This document shows positions 1 to 7,147 of a DNA stretch of 24,270 nucleotides, piece after piece. A program made the translations under genes and the position numbers. Position 1 is the stretch's first letter, and each line of letters starts with the position of its first letter. The DNA comes from an uncultured Eubacteriales bacterium. Its GTDB lineage: Bacteria; Bacillota; Clostridia; Oscillospirales; Oscillospiraceae. Location: contig USCO01000019.1 in the NCBI GenBank assembly GCA_900553135.1, forward strand, positions 1 to 24,270, read 5' to 3'. Below the pieces are notes generated by a model, which made no database searches, was not told the DNA's origin, and saw only the letters and a program-made list of their open reading frames with translations.

Positions 1-212
1 CCGCCCTCGGCGTTGATCTCGTCCACGGCGATCTGAGCGCCGCGCTGGGCAGCCAGACCGTAGATGGAAGCGCCGCCGGTCAGAGGGCCGGTGCCGCCCA
101 GCTTAAAGGCGGTGTTGCCGGAGGTGTCGCCGCCCTTGTCCCCGCCGCCACCGCAGGCAGCCAGGGAAAGGGTCATGGCAGCAGCCATGGTGAAGGCAAA
201 AAACTTCTTCAT
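1..212 (-). CDS. Branched-chain amino-acid type ABC substrate-binding lipoprotein, N-terminal part
   Basis: Only the first 70 codons lie in the window; the gene runs off the left edge. The protein begins with two lysines, a hydrophobic stretch and a lipobox ending LAAC, so Cys20 should be the lipidated first residue of the mature protein. A glycine-rich linker follows (residues 21-35), then a segment reading LGGTGPLTGGASIYG and AAQRGAQIAVDEINAEG. That pattern is the start of the type I periplasmic-binding fold used by LivJ/LivK-like proteins (Peripla_BP_6), which bind branched-chain or other amino acids outside the membrane and deliver them to an ABC importer. AGGAGAGGA lies a few bases before the ATG. 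The specificity cannot be judged from this fragment, and the permease and ATPase genes, if linked, would be outside the window. Confidence 0.85.
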   Translation of the reverse strand, partial: MKKFFAFTMAAAMTLSLAACGGGGDKGGDTSGNTAFKLGGTGPLTGGASIYGLAAQRGAQIAVDEINAEG

Positions 213-266
213 ATAAATCCTCTCCTTACTTTTATATGGTACTATGCCAAAGGGATAAAAATATTA

Positions 267-303
267 AAAAGCGGCTTCGTTCCGGGGAACGCAGCCGCTT
301 TCT
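267..303 (-). terminator. Rho-independent terminator of the small membrane protein gene
   Basis: The arms AAAGCGGCT (268-276) and AGCCGCTTT (293-301) pair, with an inner CGTTCC/GGAACG stem. On the minus strand the hairpin is followed by TTTTTAATATTTTT. It starts about ten bases after the stop of the 81-residue gene and separates it from the lipoprotein gene. Confidence 0.85.
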
Positions 304-312
304 AACCATGAA

Positions 313-558
313 TCATGGAACACGGTGGTTCGTTTGGAACGCTTTTTTCCAGTTGCCCAGGACCAGGAGGAGCAGCAGGCCCGCCAGAATAATTCGCGCG
401 GCCAGCAGGGTAATCCCCCCCAGGAGAATAACAAAAATGGACACCATAACCATGGTGTCCACAACCAGAATATCCCCAAAAGAGCGCGCAAAGCAGCCCG
501 CCCCAGCCTGGGCGCAGGCACGATCATTCTGCATCGAATTCTCTGCCATCCAGCGCAT
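313..558 (-). CDS. Small membrane protein of unknown function (81 aa)
   Basis: I do not recognise a family. The first 30 or so residues are polar, with two cysteines (in RACAQ and AGCFA). They are followed by two hydrophobic segments (about residues 30-47 and 48-65) and a short basic tail. This predicts a two-pass or hairpin inner-membrane protein. The start is taken at ATG 556-558 because AAGGAG lies 8 bases upstream; an upstream in-frame start would place that ribosome binding site inside the coding region. The gene is supported by its own promoter (609-637) and a terminator directly after the stop, so it is a single-gene transcription unit. The frame that reads through the terminator on the same strand is rejected. 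Confidence 0.65.
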   Translation of the reverse strand: MRWMAENSMQNDRACAQAGAGCFARSFGDILVVDTMVMVSIFVILLGGITLLAARIILAGLLLLLVLGNWKKAFQTNHRVP

Positions 559-608
559 GATTCGGACTCCTTTCTGCACAAATCTTAAGGGGAACTGAAT
601 TTTGTTTT

Positions 609-637
609 ATTTTATGACAGGGGGTTGCCTTCGTCAA
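609..637 (-). promoter_or_regulatory. SigA-type promoter for the small membrane protein
   Basis: On the minus strand TTGACG (637-632) and TAAAAT (614-609) are separated by 17 bases. Transcription would start near 602, giving a leader of about 45 bases before the ATG at 558. Confidence 0.7.
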
Positions 638-711
638 TGGTGCTTTCCCACAGAATCCCAGTCTGTGTATCCGCTCTACCCTGTCGGTTATGCACAATTT
701 CCGGTGGGTAA

Positions 712-748
712 CGCCCCTCCTGGGCCCCTGTTTTACCCAGGAAGGGCG
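712..748 (-). other. Strong intergenic hairpin downstream of the DivIVA-like gene
   Basis: CGCCCCTCCTGGG (712-724) and CCCAGGAAGGGCG (736-748) pair over 13 bases with one mismatch (G-U possible in RNA) around an 11-base loop. It lies 38 bases after the DivIVA-like stop. There is no clear T-run, so it may be a 3' processing or stabilising structure, a factor-dependent terminator, or part of a small RNA. Confidence 0.5.
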
Positions 749-785
749 GCCTTATCCCAACCAGCTTGTCCCCAAGGGACCGCTT

Positions 786-1460
786 TTATACCGAGGCCTC
801 CAGCTCGCTGGCCTGAGCGGAGTAACCCCGGCTCAGCTCCTCCAGGGCGCTCTCCTGCTCTCCCAGCAGGCGGGTGACCTCCTCCAGGCAGCGTCCCGCC
901 TTGTCCAGCTCATCAGCCGCGTGGGACACCGTGGCCTCCACCTGACTGCGCAGGCCGCCGTAGTCCCGCTCCACCCGGCGCAGCCACTCCTCCGCCTGGC
1001 GGCGGACCTGGTCGGCCTGGCGGCGGGCCTCGTTCTGCACGGCCTGAGCCCGGCAGTGGGCCTCCAGCTCCACACCGGCGGTGCGGTCCTTCACCGCGGC
1101 ATAGGCGGCGGCGTCAGGCTCCAGCGCCTCCACCCGGCCCCGCAGCTGGTCCCGCTCCTGGATCAGCTGATCCAGCTGCTCCTGCTGGGCCACCTCCTGG
1201 TCCTGGGTGGTCTCCACGGCGCTGTGCAGCTGCTCCAGCTCCTGGCTCATGGCCTCCCGGTCCCGGTTGAGGATGCCGATGCGCTCCTCCAGCTCGGCGG
1301 CCCGCTTCTCCGCGGCCTCGGCCCGCTCCATGGCCTGCTGAAGCTGCTGCTGCAGCTGCTGCTGGCGCTGGGCGTTGTCCGCGGCGGTCTTTTCCAAATA
1401 ATCCAGCACATCCTGCCGGTTAAATCCGCCAAAGGCGGCGTTTCTGAAGGGATGCTCCAT
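786..1460 (-). CDS. DivIVA-like coiled-coil protein (224 aa)
   Basis: The N-terminus (FRNAAFGGFNRQDVLDYLEK, about residues 4-23) matches the lipid-binding region found at the start of DivIVA/GpsB family proteins, where an exposed aromatic near a turn contacts the membrane. The rest is almost continuous heptad coiled coil rich in Gln, Glu, Arg and Ala (about 25-220) and has no enzymatic motif. DivIVA-family proteins mark negatively curved membrane at poles and division sites and recruit cell-envelope factors; that role here is inference from the family. The start is set at ATG 1458-1460, which has GAGGT upstream and places the domain at the N-terminus. The gene is divergent from the methyltransferase gene, with its own promoter at 1513-1541. 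It is not next to the ylm/division cluster where the main divIVA usually sits, so it is probably a paralogue. Confidence 0.8.
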   Translation of the reverse strand: MEHPFRNAAFGGFNRQDVLDYLEKTAADNAQRQQQLQQQLQQAMERAEAAEKRAAELEERIGILNRDREAMSQELEQLHSAVETTQDQEVAQQEQLDQLIQERDQLRGRVEALEPDAAAYAAVKDRTAGVELEAHCRAQAVQNEARRQADQVRRQAEEWLRRVERDYGGLRSQVEATVSHAADELDKAGRCLEEVTRLLGEQESALEELSRGYSAQASELEASV

Positions 1461-1512
1461 TGGGTTACCTCGTCTCTCTTCCCCATAGGGGTAAAATGTC
1501 AAGTTCCGTGCT

Positions 1513-1541
1513 ATTCTACCACAGGTTTTGGAGAATTACAA
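1513..1541 (-). promoter_or_regulatory. SigA-type promoter for the DivIVA-like gene
   Basis: TTGTAA (1541-1536) and TAGAAT (1518-1513) on the minus strand are separated by 17 bases, with the start codon about 45 bases downstream of the predicted start point. Confidence 0.7.
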
Positions 1542-1572
1542 TTCTTTCTGACAAATTGCCCCACCCTTTTCA

Positions 1573-1601
1573 TTGACGGGCACAGCCCAGAATGATATAC
1601 T
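1573..1601 (+). promoter_or_regulatory. Extended -10 promoter for the methyltransferase gene
   Basis: TTGACG (1573-1578) and TATACT (1596-1601) are separated by 17 bases, with TGA directly before the -10 (extended -10). The predicted leader is about 30 bases. It may also feed the ECF genes downstream, since I see no terminator between 2505 and 2563. Confidence 0.8.
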
Positions 1602-1637
1602 ATATTAGTTTTTAATTTGTATGAGAGGAGTACCTTT

Positions 1638-2504
1638 ATGTGGGTTTCCGACCATTGGAAGGATTATGAATTGATCGACTGCGGCCGGGGCGAAAAGCTG
1701 GAGCGCTGGGGCGACCAGCTGCTGGTCCGGCCCGATCCCCAGGCCATTTGGAATACCCCCCGTTCCCATCCCGGCTGGAAGAAAAACGCGGGGCGCTATG
1801 CCCGTTCCTCCTCCGGAGGCGGACAGTGGCAGAATAAGTCCATGCCCCAGCGCTGGACGGTGTCCTACCGGGATCTTACCTTTAATATCAAGCCCATGAA
1901 CTTCAAGCACACGGGCCTGTTCCCCGAGCAGGCCGCCAACTGGGACTGGGCCCGGGAGCAGATCCAGAACGCCGGGCGGCCCATCAGCGTACTGAACCTC
2001 TTTGCCTACACCGGCGGCGCGTCGGTGGCCTGTGCTGCCGCGGGAGCCAAGGTGTGCCACGTGGACGCGGCCAAGGGCATGGTCCAGTGGGCCCGGGAGA
2101 ACGCCAAGTCCTCCGGCCTGGAGGACGCCCCCATCCGCTGGATTGTGGATGACTGCGGCAAGTTCGTGGAGCGTGAGATCCGCCGGGGCCGGAAGTATGA
2201 CGCCATCATCATGGACCCCCCCTCCTACGGGCGCGGTCCCACCGGCGAGGTGTGGAAGCTGGAGGAAAACCTCTACCCCTTCGTGGAGCTGGTCAGCGGG
2301 GTGCTCTCCGACGAGCCCCTGTTCCTGATCCTCAACTCCTACACCACCGGCCTTGCCCCCAGCGTGGTCACCTACATCCTGGAGACCCTGATCTCCAAAA
2401 AGTTCGGCGGGCACACCGTCAGCGACGAGCTGGGCCTCCCCGTCACCCAGACGGGCCTGGTGCTGCCCTGCGGCGCCACCGGCCGCTGGAGCCGCAACCC
2501 CTGA
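1638..2504 (+). CDS. Class I SAM-dependent methyltransferase, RlmI/RlmK-like (288 aa)
   Basis: Predicted S-adenosylmethionine-dependent methyltransferase. Visible motifs are the SAM loop LNLFAYTGGAS (about residues 119-129), an acidic residue at the end of strand two (HVDAAKG, Asp143), VDDC around 170-173, and DPPSYGRG (193-200). The DPPSY element and overall layout resemble the catalytic domain of RlmI/RlmK-type 23S rRNA cytosine or guanine methyltransferases (Methyltrans_SAM family). The PUA domain of true RlmI is not recognisable; instead there is a Trp-rich N-terminal segment of about 110 residues. Substrate is therefore not certain, but rRNA is most likely. The start is ATG 1638, 7 bases after AGGAG; a TTG 21 bases upstream would bury that site. 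The following ecfA1 begins 59 bases after the stop. Confidence 0.85.
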   Translation: MWVSDHWKDYELIDCGRGEKLERWGDQLLVRPDPQAIWNTPRSHPGWKKNAGRYARSSSGGGQWQNKSMPQRWTVSYRDLTFNIKPMNFKHTGLFPEQAANWDWAREQIQNAGRPISVLNLFAYTGGASVACAAAGAKVCHVDAAKGMVQWARENAKSSGLEDAPIRWIVDDCGKFVEREIRRGRKYDAIIMDPPSYGRGPTGEVWKLEENLYPFVELVSGVLSDEPLFLILNSYTTGLAPSVVTYILETLISKKFGGHTVSDELGLPVTQTGLVLPCGATGRWSRNP

Positions 2505-2519
2505 GGGGCGGCGAAATTA

Positions 2520-2547
2520 AATTCCTAACTCCTAATTTCTAATTCAA
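2520..2547 (+). repeat. Short tandem heptamer repeat (four degenerate units)
   Basis: Four consecutive 7-base units read AATTCCT, AACTCCT, AATTTCT and AATTCAA. They form an AT-rich island in otherwise GC-rich DNA between the methyltransferase gene and ecfA1. Confidence 0.6.
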
Positions 2548-2563
2548 CGCTTGGGGTGTTGTT

Positions 2564-3412
2564 ATGCAAGAATCCATCATTCAGGCCCAGGGGGTGCGTT
2601 TTTCCTACGTCACCGCCGAGGGTGTCGCCCCCACCGTGCTGGACGGCGTGGACCTCAACATTGAAGAGGGCTCCTTCGTGGCCATTCTGGGCCACAACGG
2701 CAGCGGCAAGTCCACCCTGGCCAAGCACATGAACGCCATCCTCCTGCCCACCGGGGGCAAGGTATACGTCAGCGGCATGGACACCGCCGATGATTCCCTG
2801 CTTTTGAACATCCGCAAGGCGGTGGGCATGGTCTTCCAGAACCCCGACAACCAGATCGTGGCCAACGTGGTGGAGGAGGACGTGGCCTTCGCCCCGGAAA
2901 ACCTGGGGGTCCCCCCCGAGGAGATCCGCCGCCGGGTGGACGACGCTCTGAAGGCCGTGGGCATGTACGAATTCCGGGAGCACGCCCCCCATCTGCTCTC
3001 CGGCGGCCAGAAGCAGCGCATCGCCATCGCCGGCGTCATCGCCATGGAACCCCGGTGCATCGTGCTGGACGAGCCCACCGCCATGCTGGACCCCATCGGC
3101 CGCCGGGACGTGCTGCGCACCATTAAAAAGCTCAACCGGGAGCGCGGGGTCACTGTTGTCCTCATCACCCACCACATGGACGAGGCCGCCCAGGCCGACC
3201 GCCTGGTGGTCATGACCAAGGGCAAGGTGGTCGCCGACGGCGCCCCCAAGGAGGTCTTCCAGGACGTGGAAGGACTCAAGCGGGTGGGGCTCACCGTACC
3301 CGAGACCACTCAGCTTCTGTGGGAGCTGCGCCAGGAAGGACTGGACGTCCCTCTGGACGCTCTCAGCGACGAGGAGTGCGCCCAGGCCCTCTATGATCTG
3401 CTGAAAGCCTGA
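2564..3412 (+). CDS. ecfA1: ECF transporter ATPase EcfA1
   Basis: One of the two ATPases of the energy-coupling factor vitamin importers, acting at the inner face of the membrane with EcfA2 and EcfT. Motifs seen are Walker A GHNGSGKST (residues 43-51), Q-loop Gln92 in VFQNPDNQ, the ABC signature LSGGQKQR (145-152), Walker B IVLDEP (166-171) and switch His203 in ITHHMDEA. The VFQNPDNQIV stretch is characteristic of EcfA1 as opposed to EcfA2. At 282 residues it has the normal length. The ribosome binding site is weak (GGGGTG before the ATG). It is first in ecfA1-ecfA2-ecfT-truA. The energising module can serve several S components, and RibU is encoded at 14930-15553. Confidence 0.95.
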   Translation: MQESIIQAQGVRFSYVTAEGVAPTVLDGVDLNIEEGSFVAILGHNGSGKSTLAKHMNAILLPTGGKVYVSGMDTADDSLLLNIRKAVGMVFQNPDNQIVANVVEEDVAFAPENLGVPPEEIRRRVDDALKAVGMYEFREHAPHLLSGGQKQRIAIAGVIAMEPRCIVLDEPTAMLDPIGRRDVLRTIKKLNRERGVTVVLITHHMDEAAQADRLVVMTKGKVVADGAPKEVFQDVEGLKRVGLTVPETTQLLWELRQEGLDVPLDALSDEECAQALYDLLKA

Positions 3413-3473
3413 CAGACCTACAACCGGGCGTGACCGCAAGGCATGCACCACTCTGCCATAAGGATGGTATCCA

Positions 3474-4337
3474 ATGGAAGCGATTATTGAAACCAAACAT
3501 CTCACCCACACCTACTCGGCGGGCACCCCCTTCGAGCGCTCCGCCCTGGTGGATGTGGACTTTACCGCCTACAAAGGCGAATATCTGGGGGTCATCGGCC
3601 ACACCGGATCGGGCAAGTCCACCCTCATCCAGCACCTCAACGGCCTGCTGAAGCCTACCAGCGGCCAGGTGCTCTTTCAGGGGGAGGATATCTGGTCCGA
3701 TCCCAAGCGCACCCGGATGACCCGGTTCCAGGTGGGTCTGGTGTTCCAGTACCCGGAGTACCAGCTCTTTGAGGAGACCGTCTACAAGGACATCTCCTTC
3801 GGCCCCAAGAACATGGGCCTGGACGAAAAGGAGATCGACCGCCGGGTGCGGTCGGCGGCCTATTTCGTGGGCCTGCGGGACGACCAGCTGGACAAATCCC
3901 CCTTTGAGCTCTCCGGCGGCCAAAAGCGCCGGGTGGCCATTGCGGGCGTCATCGCCATGGAGCCCAAGGTGCTGATCCTGGACGAGCCCACCGCCGGACT
4001 GGACCCGGTGGGTGTGGAGTCCATCCTGGGCAACATCCGGGACTACCATAAGGCCCACAACGCCACCATCATCCTGGTGTCCCACTCCATGGAGGAGATG
4101 GCCCGCACCGTGGACCGGCTGGTGGTGGTCAACGACGGCCGCCTGCCCTTCCAGGGGACGCCCCGCCAGGTGTTTACCCACGGCGCCGAGCTGGAGGCCA
4201 TGGGTCTGGGCGTGCCCCAGATGACCCGGGTGTTCCACCGCCTGCGCCAGATGGGCGTGGACATCGACCCCTCGGTGTACACCATTGAGCAGGCCAAGCA
4301 GGCCGTGCTGGCCAAGCTGGGAAAGGAGGGGAAGTAA
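3474..4337 (+). CDS. ecfA2: ECF transporter ATPase EcfA2
   Basis: Second ATPase of the ECF energising module. It carries Walker A GHTGSGKST (residues 42-50), Q-loop Gln92 in VFQYPEYQLF (the typical EcfA2 form), signature LSGGQKRR (146-153), Walker B LILDEP (167-172) and a switch His in LVSHSMEEMA. The length of 287 residues is normal. EcfA1 and EcfA2 heterodimerise and drive EcfT and a vitamin-bound S component. The stop codon TAA is immediately followed by the ecfT ATG, so the two genes are probably translationally coupled. The ATG is preceded by AAGGATGG. Confidence 0.95.
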   Translation: MEAIIETKHLTHTYSAGTPFERSALVDVDFTAYKGEYLGVIGHTGSGKSTLIQHLNGLLKPTSGQVLFQGEDIWSDPKRTRMTRFQVGLVFQYPEYQLFEETVYKDISFGPKNMGLDEKEIDRRVRSAAYFVGLRDDQLDKSPFELSGGQKRRVAIAGVIAMEPKVLILDEPTAGLDPVGVESILGNIRDYHKAHNATIILVSHSMEEMARTVDRLVVVNDGRLPFQGTPRQVFTHGAELEAMGLGVPQMTRVFHRLRQMGVDIDPSVYTIEQAKQAVLAKLGKEGK

Positions 4338-5147
4338 ATGGCACTGAAAGATATTACCCTGGGCCAGTATTTCCCCGGCCACTCCTTCGTCCACAAGCTG
4401 GACCCCCGTACCAAGCTCCTGGCAGTGGTGCTTTACATCATCGCCCTGTTCCTGTGCAAGTTTGTGGTGACCTACGCCCTGATGTTCGCGGTGCTGGCGG
4501 TGTCCATCGCCCTGTCCCAGGTGCCCCTGAAATCTCTGCTCCACGGACTGAAGCCGGTGGTGTTTATTGTGGTCTTTACTGCAATTTTGAACCTGTTTTA
4601 TACTCCCGGTATTCATGTTCTGGCAAAATTTTGGATTTTTACCATTACTCTGGAGGGCGTGTTCTCCGCCATCTTCATGGTGATCCGCATTCTGATGCTC
4701 ATTGCGGGCACCTTCCTGCTCACCTACACCACCTCCCCCATCCTCCTCACCGACGCCCTGGAGAACCTGCTGGGCCCGCTGAAGAAGATCAAGGTGCCGG
4801 TGCACGAGCTGGCCATGATGATGTCCATTGCCCTGCGCTTTATCCCCACCCTCATTGAGGAGACGGACAAGATCATGTCCGCCCAGCGGGCCCGTGGCGC
4901 CGACTTTGAGTCCGGCGGCCTCATCCAGCGCGCCCGCGCTCTCATCCCCCTGCTGGTGCCCCTGTTCATCTCCGCCTTCCGCCGGGCCGACGAGCTGGCA
5001 GTGGCCATGGAGTGCCGCTGCTACCACGGCGGCGAGGGCCGCACCCGCCTGCGCCAGCTGCGCTACCAGGGCCGGGACTGGTTCGTCCTGGGCCTGTTTG
5101 TAGCCATTGCGGTGCTGGTGGGCGTACTGGGCCGCATGGGCCTGTAA
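4338..5147 (+). CDS. ecfT: ECF transporter transmembrane subunit EcfT
   Basis: Membrane scaffold of the ECF importer that couples the ATPases to an S component. Hydrophobic segments are visible around residues 28-64, 72-96, 106-130, 200-216 and 244-266. Two cytoplasmic coupling helices are expected to contact the ATPases through Ala-Arg-Gly type motifs. The first is intact (RARGADFES, about residue 180). The second reads MECRCYHGGEGRT (about 219-231), so the conserved Arg and the GGEGRT tail are kept but the flanking residues are Cys. At 269 residues it has the family length. It starts directly after the ecfA2 stop. Confidence 0.93.
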   Translation: MALKDITLGQYFPGHSFVHKLDPRTKLLAVVLYIIALFLCKFVVTYALMFAVLAVSIALSQVPLKSLLHGLKPVVFIVVFTAILNLFYTPGIHVLAKFWIFTITLEGVFSAIFMVIRILMLIAGTFLLTYTTSPILLTDALENLLGPLKKIKVPVHELAMMMSIALRFIPTLIEETDKIMSAQRARGADFESGGLIQRARALIPLLVPLFISAFRRADELAVAMECRCYHGGEGRTRLRQLRYQGRDWFVLGLFVAIAVLVGVLGRMGL

Positions 5148-5170
5148 TTTCAATTTCGATTGGTGATCTG

Positions 5171-5923
5171 ATGGAACGAAATATCGCCCTGAAACTCATG
5201 TATAACGGCTCGGCCTACCACGGCTGGCAGGTGCAGAAAAACGCCGTCACCGTGGCCGAGACCCTGGAAAAGGCCCTGTCCACCGTGGTGTGCCACCCGG
5301 TCAAATGTACCGGCGCGGGACGCACCGACGCCGGGGTCCACGCCGAGGTGTATGTGGCCAACTTCCGCACCACCTCCGCCATCCCCTGCGACCGCATCCC
5401 CCTGGCGGTAAACACCCGCCTGCCCCGGGACATCGTGGTGGTGAAGGCCACCGAGGTGCCCATGGAGTTCAACGCCATCGGCTCCTGCCACAAAAAGGAG
5501 TACACCTACCGCATCTACAACTCCCGCCTGGGCAACCCCTTCTACGTGGACCGGGCCTGGTTCTACCCCAAGCACCTGGACGAGACCATCATGCAGCAGG
5601 CCGCCTCCCAGTTCGTGGGCACCCACGACTTTCGGGCGGTGCGCTCGGTGGGCACCGAGACCCGCACCACGGTGCGCACGGTGTACTACTTCGACGTGGA
5701 ACGCAAGGGGGACCTGATCGAGGCCCGTGTATGCGCCAACGGATTTCTTTACAACATGGTCCGGGCCATGACGGGCACCATCGTCTATGCCGCGGAAGGA
5801 AAGCTCTCCCCCCAGGACATCCCCGCCATTCTGGAGTCGGGTAACCGCACCCTGGCCGGGCCCACCGTGCCCCCGGGAGGACTGTACATGACCCGTCTGT
5901 GGTACGACGAGGACGTTCTGTGA
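5171..5923 (+). CDS. truA: tRNA pseudouridine(38-40) synthase TruA
   Basis: Converts uridines 38-40 in the tRNA anticodon stem to pseudouridine. The catalytic aspartate is Asp53 in GAGRTDAGVHA, the hallmark of the family. N-terminal YNGSAYHGWQVQ and C-terminal FLYNMVRAMTGT (TruA-type RNA-binding and active-site strand) are also present. At 250 residues it has normal length. The start is placed at ATG 5171, where the conserved N-terminus (IALKLMYNG) begins; an open frame continues upstream into ecfT but is not TruA-like. The ribosome binding site (GGTGATCTG) is weak, consistent with coupling to ecfT, whose stop is 23 bases upstream. The ecfA1-ecfA2-ecfT-truA order is conserved in Firmicutes, where it usually follows rplQ; here it does not. 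Confidence 0.95.
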   Translation: MERNIALKLMYNGSAYHGWQVQKNAVTVAETLEKALSTVVCHPVKCTGAGRTDAGVHAEVYVANFRTTSAIPCDRIPLAVNTRLPRDIVVVKATEVPMEFNAIGSCHKKEYTYRIYNSRLGNPFYVDRAWFYPKHLDETIMQQAASQFVGTHDFRAVRSVGTETRTTVRTVYYFDVERKGDLIEARVCANGFLYNMVRAMTGTIVYAAEGKLSPQDIPAILESGNRTLAGPTVPPGGLYMTRLWYDEDVL

Positions 5924-5958
5924 CCCATTAACCCAATTTTCACAAGGATGAAGGTCTC

Positions 5959-7128
5959 ATGATGAAGCATCAGGAACAAGAGAAAAAACCGAATGTTCTC
6001 TTCCGGCTGCTGGCCCTGATCCTCACCGCCGCCCTGCTGCTGGGCGCGGTGTTCCTGGTGGCCAACCGGGATCGGTTCAACCTGGACGCCCTGAAGCGCT
6101 GGCTGAGCTACCGCAGCCTGGAGACCAGCGCCTCTGGAGAGGCAAAGGCCTTTACCCACGCCGGCGGCGAGCAGGTCTCCTTCGCCTATCTGGACAGCGG
6201 ACTGGTGCTGTCCTCCTCCACCGGCGCCCGGTATTACTCCTTCTCCGGCGACCTGTACGCTGAGGAAGTACTGGCTCTGGAGCACCCGGTGCTCACCCAC
6301 TCGGAAAAGGCCGGGGTGGTGTATGACGCGGGAGGCCAGGAGCTGTTTGTCTTCTCCCAGGGGCAGGAAACCTTCCACCTCTCTCTGGAGGACGGCGGCG
6401 ATCTGCTCTCCGCCCGGCTCAACAGCTCGGGCTGGCTGGCGGTCACCGCCCAGGAGAGCGGCTACAAGGGCTCGGTCACCGTCTACGACAACACTTACCA
6501 AAAGCAGATCATCAAGATCAACCTCTCCAGCACCTTTGTGGTGGACGCCGCCGTCTCCCCCGACTGCAAAACGGTGGCCGTGGTCACCATGGGCCAGGAG
6601 AACGGCTCCTTCCAAAGCCAGGTGCGCTTCTATCTCACCAACGCCCGGGAGCCCTACGCCGTGGTGTCCCTGGGCAACGTGTCGGTGCTGGACCTGGACT
6701 ACGAGTCCGGCCGCCTGTGGGTACTGGGGGAAGACCGTCTCATGGTCCTGGACCCCGGCCAGGGCACCGTCACCGGGGAGTACACTCTGGGCCGCAACTA
6801 CCTGAAGGGGTGCAGCCTGGGGGGCGACGGCTTTGCCGTGCTGCTGCTGGGCCGCTACCGGGCCGGGTCGGCCAGCCAGCTGGTCACGGTGGGCTCCGAC
6901 GGGGCCCAGCTGGCCACCATGGACATCTCCTCCCCCATTCTGGATTTTGACGCCGCAGGCCGGTACATTTCCGCCCTCTCCGGCGACGCCCTCACCATTT
7001 TCACCTCTGATTTGATTCCATATAGTACATTAGACGAGACACAAAACGCACGGTATACGGCCATGTCCCCGGAAGGGGCCGCTATGCTGGCCAACACCCA
7101 GCAGGCCTGGCTGTATCTGCCCTCGTAA
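5959..7128 (+). CDS. DUF5711 family protein, membrane-anchored beta-propeller (389 aa)
   Basis: One N-terminal membrane segment (about residues 13-35, preceded by a Lys-rich cytoplasmic tail) anchors a large extracytoplasmic domain. That domain consists of repeated strands of about 40-45 residues, such as SFAYLDSGLVLSS, GVVYDAGGQELFVF, WLAVTAQES, VVDAAVSPDCKTVAVV and LWVLGEDRLMVLD. The pattern of a hydrophobic strand, a DG/PDG turn and another strand is that of a beta-propeller and matches the clostridial DUF5711 family as I recall it. No catalytic residues are evident. Function is unknown. It lies 35 bases after truA and 19 before cvpA, so it is probably co-transcribed with the CvpA protein, which could be a membrane partner. 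ATG 5959 is followed directly by a second ATG; either could be used. Confidence 0.8.
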   Translation: MMKHQEQEKKPNVLFRLLALILTAALLLGAVFLVANRDRFNLDALKRWLSYRSLETSASGEAKAFTHAGGEQVSFAYLDSGLVLSSSTGARYYSFSGDLYAEEVLALEHPVLTHSEKAGVVYDAGGQELFVFSQGQETFHLSLEDGGDLLSARLNSSGWLAVTAQESGYKGSVTVYDNTYQKQIIKINLSSTFVVDAAVSPDCKTVAVVTMGQENGSFQSQVRFYLTNAREPYAVVSLGNVSVLDLDYESGRLWVLGEDRLMVLDPGQGTVTGEYTLGRNYLKGCSLGGDGFAVLLLGRYRAGSASQLVTVGSDGAQLATMDISSPILDFDAAGRYISALSGDALTIFTSDLIPYSTLDETQNARYTAMSPEGAAMLANTQQAWLYLPS

Positions 7129-7147
7129 CCCGGGAAAGGAGCCCGCT

